Shown here piece by piece: positions 1 to 4,991 of a stretch of DNA of 19,798 bases. Source of the DNA: JAGNZR01 sp051659505 (GTDB lineage: Bacteria > Fusobacteriota > Fusobacteriia > Fusobacteriales > Fusobacteriaceae); the NCBI GenBank assembly GCA_051659505.1, contig JBOFOQ010000009.1, positions 1-19,798 of the forward strand. Reading direction: 5' to 3'. The translations under genes and the position numbers were made by a program. Position 1 is the first letter of the stretch, and each line of letters opens with the position of its first letter. The notes under the pieces are model-generated. The model made no database searches. It was not told the DNA's origin and saw nothing but the letters and a program-made list of their open reading frames with translations.

Positions 1-1
1 T

Positions 2-121
2 ACTCATTTTTATTATCATATTTGGGTTATTAGTGATAGAAAAACAGTTGAGCATAGTAGGAAAACATTAGCAAATACTGAAATAAAAAATATAAAAATA
101 AGAAAAAATAATGAATATTAA
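2..121 (+). CDS. possible 3' end of an unidentified gene
   Basis: A frame open from the left edge of the window runs 39 codons to a TAA at 119-121. Its residues include HIWVISDRKTVEHSRKTLA, which is less purely Lys/Asn/Ile than the non-coding translations nearby. I do not recognise it. By chance a frame this long is uncommon but not rare at this base composition, so it may be noise. If real, it would lie about 185 bases upstream of the TIR-like gene and could belong to the same locus. Confidence 0.2.
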   Translation, partial: THFYYHIWVISDRKTVEHSRKTLANTEIKNIKIRKNNEY

Positions 122-306
122 AAATGATTTTATCTATAAAGTAAGAAAAATTTAAAAATAGTAAAATAATTAAAAAATATCTATATAATATTAAAATAAT
201 AAGTGATATGTGAATTATTATCTTTATGTTGTGAGATTAAAAGAAAACTTTGAATGATGAAAATTAATAAAAGAATTAATAAAAAAATTAAAAAAGGAGA
301 TATAAA
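122..306. other. AT-rich non-coding leader
   Basis: No open frame, RNA gene or convincing hairpin is visible between the possible upstream frame and the TIR-like gene. The stretch is made almost entirely of A and T, with many weak TATAAT-like strings, so I cannot choose a promoter. The only clear signal is the ribosome binding site AAGGAG ending about six bases before the ATG at 307. Confidence 0.5.
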
Positions 307-906
307 ATGTCAGAAAGAACTAAATCAAAAGTTTTTATAAGTTTTTGTTATGAGGAATCAAGTAAACAAAAAGATGAGATTGCAAAGTTTATAGAAAATG
401 AAATAATTAGTAAAAGTGTGAAAGAAGGAGATATAGGTGATAAATTAAAAGATGAAGAAATTAGAAAAATTATAAGAGATGACTATTTAAAAGACTCAAC
501 AGTAACAATTGTATTAGTGGGAGAAAAAACAAGAGGAAGAAAGCATGTAGATTGGGAAATATATACATCAATGTATGATCAGAAAGATGGGCATACTAAA
601 TCAGGAATTTTAGTAATAGATATAACTGATAAATATTGGTTAAATACTCCTTCTATAAGAGAAAAGCATTATTTATCTGAAGGGAATACATCAACAAAAG
701 AAAGCATAGAAAAAAATATTTCTCATTTTCCAGAAAGATTAATCAAGAATATATTAAAAGATGACGTTATTATAAGAATAGCAACTTATAGTGAAATTAT
801 TAATAATAAAGAATATTTTTTAGATTTGATAGATGAAGCAAAAAAAAATAGAGATTCAAATAATTATGATATTTCAGATAAAATGAGAGGAAGAAATGGA
901 AGATAA
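307..906 (+). CDS. TIR-like (DUF1863 / ThsB-type) protein
   Basis: This 199-residue protein has the layout of the MTH538 TIR-like family (DUF1863), which includes ThsB of Thoeris defence. Residues 8-13 (KVFISF) form the first beta strand of the TIR fold. The segment at about 50-62 (EEIRKIIRDDYLKDS) is the helix before the strand VTIVLVGEKT at 66-75. VDWEI at 81-85 carries the conserved acidic residue, Glu84, which in related TIR proteins is needed for NAD-derived signal production. The next strand is ILVIDIT at 101-107. Residues after about 115 form an accessory tail I do not recognise. There is no transmembrane segment or signal peptide. The ATG follows a good AAGGAG site. The stop overlaps the SLATT-like gene downstream by 11 nt, which implies translational coupling. 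The family assignment is fairly firm. A role as an infection sensor that makes a nucleotide messenger is inferred from Thoeris. Confidence 0.8.
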   Translation: MSERTKSKVFISFCYEESSKQKDEIAKFIENEIISKSVKEGDIGDKLKDEEIRKIIRDDYLKDSTVTIVLVGEKTRGRKHVDWEIYTSMYDQKDGHTKSGILVIDITDKYWLNTPSIREKHYLSEGNTSTKESIEKNISHFPERLIKNILKDDVIIRIATYSEIINNKEYFLDLIDEAKKNRDSNNYDISDKMRGRNGR

Positions 907-1372
907 AATAAAGAATCTTCACAAAAAAGTATATATAGCAATGTTGTTTCAGTATGAGTGTTTCGATAGATTAAAAAAATGGAATTGTATATTTTCAATT
1001 GGAACACTTGCTTTATCAATAATTTTATTAAGTATGAATGAAATTATAAAATGGTTTGAATATTTTGGAATGAATGGTAAATATTTAGAATTTATTTATT
1101 TTGTATTTAGTTTATTCTTAGTAGTGTTAAGTGTAGCATGGGTAATAATAACATCAAAATATGATATTACTTTAATTGGAATTAGAGCTGAAAAATATAA
1201 AGATCTACACTGTAAAATAGAAATGTCAGAAACTATAGAGAAAGCAAAAGAATATTTCAATCAATATATTAATCTTAAACCAGAAACAAATGATATTTTT
1301 ATGGTAAATAAAAAAAAAATAAATCAAAGATTAAAAGAAAACGGTAAAAATGAATACCTTTATAAAATATAA
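896..1372 (+). CDS. SLATT-like two-transmembrane effector candidate
   Basis: This 158-residue protein has a short N-terminal helix (about 1-29), two hydrophobic segments at about 31-48 and 64-86, and a charged C-terminal helical region (about 90-130). That is the architecture of the SLATT domain, a two-helix membrane domain found as the predicted pore-forming partner of nucleotide-signal enzymes in bacterial defence loci. It starts inside the TIR-like gene (11-nt overlap) behind an AGAGGAAG ribosome binding site, so the two are almost certainly co-translated. A strong terminator follows at once, so the operon is closed. I infer that the TIR-like protein generates or senses a signal and that this protein damages the inner membrane in response. 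The SLATT assignment rests on topology and context, because the family has little fixed sequence. A generic two-TM membrane protein is the alternative. Confidence 0.6.
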   Translation: MEDKIKNLHKKVYIAMLFQYECFDRLKKWNCIFSIGTLALSIILLSMNEIIKWFEYFGMNGKYLEFIYFVFSLFLVVLSVAWVIITSKYDITLIGIRAEKYKDLHCKIEMSETIEKAKEYFNQYINLKPETNDIFMVNKKKINQRLKENGKNEYLYKI

Positions 1373-1396
1373 AGTGAGGTTAAATTAATGGAAAAT

Positions 1397-1442
1397 AAAA
1401 AAGACTTAAAATCCTTAGAATTAGAGGTTTTAAGTCTTTTTT
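1397..1442 (+). terminator. strong bidirectional hairpin terminator after the TIR/SLATT operon
   Basis: The arm AAAAAAGACTTAAAA (1397-1411), one bulged T, then CCT pairs with AGG (1425-1427) and TTTTAAGTCTTTTTT (1428-1442), around a 9-nt loop. The stem is about 18 base pairs with an A-tract before and a T-tract after, so it can end transcription from either side. It separates the defence-like pair from the phage genes. Confidence 0.85.
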
Positions 1443-1634
1443 ATACCTATAATAAAATTAATTGTTAATAAAAACAAAAACTACCCCTTATAATATAAAT
1501 ATAAAAAAAATAGGGGTAAAAATTAAATACAATATATTTTTGAATTTAAAAAAAATATATTTGCTTTTTTAATAATAATAGTTTATTATAAGAATAAGAC
1601 TATTTAACCCCATTTAAAAAAATGAGGTGATAGT
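1443..1634. other. intergenic region with inverted repeat and possible promoter
   Basis: No gene is seen here. An inverted repeat TACCCCT (1482-1488) / AGGGGTA (1512-1518) has a 23-nt loop and, read on the minus strand, is followed by GTTTTTGTTTTT. It could be a weak minus-strand terminator or an operator. The rest is AT-rich up to the ribosome binding site of the Com-like gene. Confidence 0.4.
1561..1589 (+). promoter_or_regulatory. possible sigma-70-type promoter for the Com-like gene
   Basis: TTGCTT (1561-1566) and TATTAT (1584-1589) are separated by exactly 17 bases. The -10 matches consensus at 5 of 6 positions and the -35 at 3 of 6. It lies about 45 bases upstream of the Com-like start and downstream of the strong terminator, where a promoter is needed. 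In such AT-rich DNA this match could be chance. Confidence 0.35.
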
Positions 1635-1790
1635 TTGGAAGAAATAAGATGTAAAAAATGCAGAAAATTAATTGCTACCATTGAAAATAAATGGTTTCAA
1701 ATAAAAGGTACAAATAATATTTCTAGCGATGGAAAAGAATTTCGTATTACTTGCAAATGTGGAGAAGTAAATAATTATAAAATAAAATAG
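1635..1790 (+). CDS. Com-like small zinc-finger protein
   Basis: This 51-residue protein starts at TTG four bases after GAGGTGA (1624-1630). Cysteines are paired as CKKC at residues 6-9 and CKC at 40-42, with the typical opening EIRCKKCRKLIA. This spacing recalls Com of phage Mu and its relatives, a tiny zinc-finger RNA-binding protein that activates translation of the mom DNA-modification gene by reshaping its mRNA. No mom-like gene is present here. The next gene instead lies behind a strong terminator hairpin and apparently begins at ATA. A regulatory role for this protein on the downstream transcript is an inference. The alternative is a generic zinc-ribbon peptide of unknown role. Confidence 0.6.
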   Translation: MEEIRCKKCRKLIATIENKWFQIKGTNNISSDGKEFRITCKCGEVNNYKIK

Positions 1791-1856
1791 ACCCGTGAGG
1801 GCGGAGACTCAAGAAGTCCTAAATTGTAGAGATACAGTTTGGGACTTCTTTTTTTT
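1791..1856 (+). terminator. strong hairpin terminator placed inside the operon, preceded by a GC-rich element
   Basis: AGAAGTCCTAAATTGT (from 1812) pairs with CAGTTTGGGACTTCT (1835-1849), allowing G-U pairs, and is followed by a run of T to 1856. The next gene's ribosome binding site begins only 17 bases later, leaving no room for a new promoter. The GC-rich stretch before it (1791-1810) contains CCC-GTGA-GGG and a GACT (1806-1809) able to pair with AGTC (1815-1818) inside the left arm of the terminator. This suggests conditional termination, though the competing stem is short. Confidence 0.75.
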
Positions 1857-1872
1857 GAAACTTTTTACTAAT

Positions 1873-1888
1873 AGGAGGTAAAAAAATA
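1873..1888 (+). promoter_or_regulatory. ribosome binding site pointing to an ATA start codon
   Basis: A perfect AGGAGGT at 1873-1879 is followed after six bases by ATA at 1886-1888. The frame is open back to a TGA at 1856-1858, with no ATG, GTG or TTG between that stop and the ATA. The next in-frame usual start is near the C-terminus, so ATA is the only start that yields the protein. Confidence 0.7.
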
Positions 1889-2170
1889 GAAAAAGATTTT
1901 AGAAAAGAACTATATAGTGCAACATACTTAGCTAAATCATATAACTTTAAAAGTGCTAGAGAACTAAATGTAACTTTAGAAAAATTAAAAATTCAAAAAA
2001 AAGATAAGTTTTCAGGTATTTGGAGATTTACAGAAGAATTTAGAAATAAAAAATGGGATATATTAACAGAAAAAGAAGTTGCAGCAAATAAAAAAATTCT
2101 TAACAGAAAATTTACATGGTTGGGAATGATAGAAATTAGAAAATTACTAAAAGAAAAAGAAATAATATAA
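1886..2170 (+). CDS. small protein resembling an antirepressor C-terminal (KilA-C/ANT) domain; ATA start
   Basis: This is a 94-residue frame if read from ATA at 1886. The first part (about 10-36, SATYLAKSYNFKSARELNVT) looks like the helix-turn-helix of the KilA-C/ANT domain found at the C-terminus of phage antirepressors. GIWRFTEEF at 44-52 and FTWLGMIEIRKLLKE at 76-90 fall where that domain has its central Trp and its closing 'W-T-x-x-G-x-x-x-I-x-x-L-L' helix. The N-terminal Bro or Rha half of an antirepressor is absent, so this is either a stand-alone domain or a relic. It sits between the Com-like gene, with a terminator hairpin in the gap, and the replication initiator, 36 bases upstream of the latter. 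Family membership is tentative. That it is a real gene is supported by the perfect ribosome binding site and the protein-like composition. Confidence 0.55.
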   Translation: MEKDFRKELYSATYLAKSYNFKSARELNVTLEKLKIQKKDKFSGIWRFTEEFRNKKWDILTEKEVAANKKILNRKFTWLGMIEIRKLLKEKEII

Positions 2171-2206
2171 AAATATAATTTTATTGTGGTAGGAGGTGAA
2201 AAAGAG

Positions 2207-3316
2207 ATGCAAATTGATAAAAACAAATTAAATAAAATTGGAATAGATAGAATTATCATTAATAATTTTAAAATTTTAAATTTTGAAAACCTAGAAAAGA
2301 AAATAGTTAATACAAGTACAGAGTATATAGAAAAATTAGAAAAAAATCATCAACTTTTTCATCTTTCTTACTCAATCGTTTTAAAGAAAGATAATCAACT
2401 TTATACAATAGCAAGTTTGGAATTTAATCCAAGTAAATTTTTATCAGGTCATAATATATATAATTCAACAACAAAAGAAGTAAAAAAAACTTTAGATCAG
2501 ATTATTTTAATTTTATCAGGTCAAGGTATTGAAATAGATTTATCTTTAGCAAAAATAAAAGAAATAGAAATAAATGTAACGATAGAACAAGAATTTAGAG
2601 AATTAGAAGAAGTATTGTTACTTATTGGTAGAGCTAATTATCAAAAAGCCTTAGGTATGTATAGTTTTAATTTTGAGAACATACCTAGAAAAATAAAATC
2701 AGAAAGAAGCCTATATATTAATCATAAAAACCAAGATTATAAAGAAGTTTACGGAAAAACAATTAAAATTTATGATAAAACCTTTGAACTACTAAGAAAT
2801 CAAGAGTTTAATGTAGATTTAGAATTAACTAGAGTTGAAATATTGTGTGGAAGAGATTTTTATAGAAACTTTATGGAAAATTTAGGAAGAACAAATAGTT
2901 TATTTGATATGCTATCAAACCCAGAACTATTAGAAGTTATTTACAAAAATAGCTTATTACAAGAATTATCAGTTAAACCTAAGAAATATCTAGAAACACT
3001 AAAAAAAAATTTGAAATATGATTTTAATAATTTTAGAAGAAATGAAATATTAAAAAGAAGTGAGAGAGAAAAGTTTAAGGAGTTAGGGAAAGATATACCT
3101 GAAATATATAAAGAAGAAAGAGGAGTATTTGAATATTTAAAAAAAGAATCATGGATTTTTGATTATTCATACTTATATGAAATTGTTATTGATGAGATAG
3201 AAATTTCAAATAAAGCAAAATTTATAAAACAAATTAAGAAAAAATATATAAATATCAATAATTTAGAACTATTAAAAGAACTTTTAAAAAAATTAAATAT
3301 AGAATATTTTTTTTAG
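2207..3316 (+). CDS. replication initiation protein, phage/plasmid gene II/X-like
   Basis: This 369-residue protein resembles the Phage_CRI / gene II-X family of replication initiators from filamentous phages and rolling-circle plasmids. These nick one strand at the origin and start single-strand replication. The recognisable blocks in order are IGIDRI at 11-16, the NPSKFLSGHNIY block at 74-85, KTIKIYDKTFEL at 184-195 and LTRVEI at 207-212. The C-terminal third is Lys/Glu-rich and helical. I could not pick the catalytic tyrosine with confidence. The start is ATG 2207, seven bases after AGGAGGTGA (2191-2199). An in-frame GTG at 2186 lies upstream of that site and is less likely. Such an initiator is unexpected next to HK97-type packaging genes and may come from a ssDNA phage, satellite or plasmid module. 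An unrelated DNA-binding protein remains possible. Confidence 0.6.
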   Translation: MQIDKNKLNKIGIDRIIINNFKILNFENLEKKIVNTSTEYIEKLEKNHQLFHLSYSIVLKKDNQLYTIASLEFNPSKFLSGHNIYNSTTKEVKKTLDQIILILSGQGIEIDLSLAKIKEIEINVTIEQEFRELEEVLLLIGRANYQKALGMYSFNFENIPRKIKSERSLYINHKNQDYKEVYGKTIKIYDKTFELLRNQEFNVDLELTRVEILCGRDFYRNFMENLGRTNSLFDMLSNPELLEVIYKNSLLQELSVKPKKYLETLKKNLKYDFNNFRRNEILKRSEREKFKELGKDIPEIYKEERGVFEYLKKESWIFDYSYLYEIVIDEIEISNKAKFIKQIKKKYININNLELLKELLKKLNIEYFF

Positions 3317-3340
3317 TACCTAATATAAAACAGGTACTAA
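3313..3340. repeat. perfect 9-bp inverted repeat at the end of the initiator gene
   Basis: TTAGTACCT (3313-3321) and AGGTACTAA (3332-3340) are perfect inverted copies with a 10-base loop, beginning in the stop codon of the initiator gene. No T-run follows directly, so it would be a poor intrinsic terminator. It could instead be an operator or part of a replication origin. Confidence 0.6.
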
Positions 3341-3489
3341 GATAAAAAATGAATTTTAGCCAATATTAATAAGTGTTTAATGAGTTTTTTTTAAAATAAA
3401 AAAATACCGATAATCTCTTAAATTAATTAAGTGTTTTATTATATAGTTTTTTTTATCTAAATATTATATTTTTTAGGAGGTGAATTAAG
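3341..3489. other. AT-rich gap between replication and packaging modules
   Basis: No gene is seen. AAGTGTTT occurs twice (3371-3378 and 3429-3436) with similar flanks (TTAAT before, TTTA or TTAA after). There are several T-runs. A promoter for the packaging and structural operon should lie here or further upstream, but none stands out. Confidence 0.4.
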
Positions 3490-3492
3490 ATA
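3475..3492 (+). promoter_or_regulatory. ribosome binding site pointing to an ATA start codon
   Basis: AGGAGGTGA (3475-3483) is followed after six bases by ATA at 3490-3492. The TGA inside the ribosome binding site is an in-frame stop only two codons upstream, so no earlier start is possible. The next in-frame ATG (3529) has no ribosome binding site and would cut off the beginning of the DNA-binding domain. Confidence 0.75.
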
Positions 3493-4032
3493 GCTAAATT
3501 AGATTTAAAAAAAATAAATGAAATTAGAATGAAATATGAATATGGTGAGAATTTAAAAGATTTAGCTGTGGAATATAAAATACCTCTAATTACAATCTAT
3601 AAAAGAAAAAAGAAAGATACATTAAATAATGATGCTTGGATAAAGGGAATTAGAAAAAAAGAAGGTTATTTAGAATATGCAAAAGAGAATGAAAAAAAGA
3701 AAGAAGAACTATTAGAAACTATTCTTAAAGAAGCAGCAGATGAATTAATATACTATGAAACATTGGAAAAAGAACAGAGAAATAAAGATATCAAAGGATT
3801 AGATGTTAAAGTAGAAAAAGCTTTTTTAACAAGATTAGAAAGAATATCAATGAAAGTTGAATTAAAGAAGTCATTGAAAAGAGTATATAACGATAAAGAC
3901 CAATCTATAATAGATAAGATAAAAGCAGAGCTAGACTTAAAGAAGTTAGAGATAAGCACGAAACAACTTGAATATGATAAACAAAAGAAAATAAATGATT
4001 ATTATCTAAAGAAACAGAGAGGTAAACAATGA
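3490..4032 (+). CDS. HTH/coiled-coil DNA-binding protein, small-terminase-like; ATA start
   Basis: Read from ATA at 3490 this is a 180-residue protein. Residues about 5-50 form a helix-turn-helix (KINEIRMKY, then NLKDLAVEYKIPLITIYKRK) of the type at the N-terminus of many phage small terminase subunits (phBC6A51-like). Residues about 55-175 are strongly charged and helical, probably coiled coil, suited to ring or oligomer formation. It lies immediately before the HNH endonuclease (ATGA overlap), within the packaging cluster. A second small-terminase candidate of the P27 family follows at 4539, so this one may be a partner DNA-recognition factor instead. The HTH is clear; its exact role is inferred. 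An annotation starting at the ATG at 3529 would lose 13 residues. Confidence 0.6.
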   Translation: MAKLDLKKINEIRMKYEYGENLKDLAVEYKIPLITIYKRKKKDTLNNDAWIKGIRKKEGYLEYAKENEKKKEELLETILKEAADELIYYETLEKEQRNKDIKGLDVKVEKAFLTRLERISMKVELKKSLKRVYNDKDQSIIDKIKAELDLKKLEISTKQLEYDKQKKINDYYLKKQRGKQ

Positions 4033-4439
4033 TATATAAACTGTGTTCAAAGTGTATGACTAAGTATGAGTATAACAGTGTGTGTCCTAATGGTTGTAAT
4101 GCAACACAAAAGAAAGAAGCTAATAGACTGTATGATAAGTTACTAAGAAAGAATCATGGATTCTATAACTCATTAGCATGGAAGAAGCTTAGGCTAAGAG
4201 CTATGACGAGAGATAACTATATATGTTTATGGAGCTATCTTAGACACAATATAATAAAGCAAGGAACAATAGTTCATCACATCATAGAAGTAGATGAGGA
4301 CAAGGATAAGAGGTTAGACATAGACAACCTTATAACTTTATCAGATGAAGCACACAGAGAGATACATAAACTTTACATCAAGGATAAAGAAGTAATACAA
4401 GGTTACTTACTGGACTACCTAAAGGGTAGGGGGGAATAA
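4029..4439 (+). CDS. HNH endonuclease of the packaging module
   Basis: This 136-residue protein has an N-terminal Cys cluster (C6, C9, C19, C23) that probably binds zinc. WKKLRLRAMTRDNYIC (51-66) is the usual lead-in to the HNH fold, followed by the core VHHII at 82-86, Asn100 in DIDNLITL, and His109/His113. The second zinc-binding Cys pairs that many phage HNH proteins carry are missing here: LSDEAH stands where LCxxCH is common. HNH proteins beside terminase genes help the large subunit cut concatemeric DNA at cos. The gene overlaps the preceding one by ATGA. Its bases are visibly less AT-rich than those of its neighbours, which hints at a separate origin. The short distance to the terminase genes supports the packaging role over a free-standing homing enzyme. 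Confidence 0.85.
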   Translation: MIYKLCSKCMTKYEYNSVCPNGCNATQKKEANRLYDKLLRKNHGFYNSLAWKKLRLRAMTRDNYICLWSYLRHNIIKQGTIVHHIIEVDEDKDKRLDIDNLITLSDEAHREIHKLYIKDKEVIQGYLLDYLKGRGE

Positions 4440-4538
4440 AAAAGTTTGAGAGAACAGGCTCAATACCGCATCCTCTCCATTCCTTTCACAAATTTGTAAA
4501 TGAAAATAAAATAGAAAAATTTGAAATAGGAGAAAAAC
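4440..4538. other. C-rich intergenic patch, candidate cos region
   Basis: Between the HNH gene and the P27 small terminase, bases 4448-4489 reach about 50% GC (21 of 42), roughly twice the window average, and the second half is nearly all pyrimidine. GAGAG (4448-4452) can pair with CTCTC (4473-4477). In cos phages with a neighbouring HNH gene the cohesive-end site lies in or beside this part of the genome. The placement fits, but no cut site can be read from the sequence alone. Confidence 0.35.
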
Positions 4539-4991
4539 ATGGGAAGAAAAAAGAAATTGTCAGAACAAGTTGGAGATTTGACGGATAAAGTTAAAATTCA
4601 AAAAAAGCTTGAAGAAGAATCAACATTTGTAGGAAATGAACAACTAGAAATTATCCCCAAATGGCTCATAAATGATAAAGCAATCAATGAATGGAATAGA
4701 TTGGTTAAAGAATTTAGTAAAAAATCAATGATAAGTAATCTTGATTACAATAATTTAGGTGCTTATTGCAATTCTTTTGCAAAATATATAAATATTGTTG
4801 AAGAATTAGGGATAGATCTATTTGTAGGAAGTGAAATAAATCCTTTAATTTCATTAGAGCTTAAATATTCAGAAGAAATGAGAAAATATGCAAATTGTTT
4901 AGGTTTAAATATAGAATCAAGATTGAAATTAGGAAGTATTCTAGTTGGAAAAGATGGGCAAAAGGTAGAAAGTAGCTTTGGAGAGATATAA
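4539..4991 (+). CDS. phage terminase small subunit, P27 family
   Basis: This 150-residue protein has the layout of the P27 small terminase family. A basic N-terminus (GRKKK) is followed by PKWLINDKAINEWNRLVKEF at about 41-60 and the pattern LDYNNLGAYCNSFAKYINIVEEL at about 68-90. A helical C-terminal half ends with the usual 'SRLKLGSILVGK' region. Small subunits bind the packaging site and load the large subunit. The ATG follows AGGAGA by five bases, and the stop shares its last base with the start of the large subunit gene. Length and order (small then large terminase) are typical. Confidence 0.85.
   Translation: MGRKKKLSEQVGDLTDKVKIQKKLEEESTFVGNEQLEIIPKWLINDKAINEWNRLVKEFSKKSMISNLDYNNLGAYCNSFAKYINIVEELGIDLFVGSEINPLISLELKYSEEMRKYANCLGLNIESRLKLGSILVGKDGQKVESSFGEI

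Noticed and set aside
1388..1468. A 26-codon ATG frame behind GTGAGGT just after the SLATT-like gene
   Set aside because: Most of it is the two arms of the strong terminator hairpin, which explains its sequence; the peptide resembles nothing I know.
2186..2206. GTG at 2186 as the replication initiator start
   Set aside because: It lies upstream of the strong AGGAGGTGA, which is correctly spaced for the ATG at 2207.
4446..4499. A 17-codon TTG frame about ten bases after AGGGGGGA in the C-rich island
   Set aside because: Too short to support and with no recognisable product; a packaging site explains the base composition better.
4436..4588. A frame open across the C-rich island, starting from an ATA that touches the AGGGGGGA run
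   Set aside because: There is no space between the ribosome binding site and the ATA, no other start, and it runs out of frame into the P27 terminase gene.
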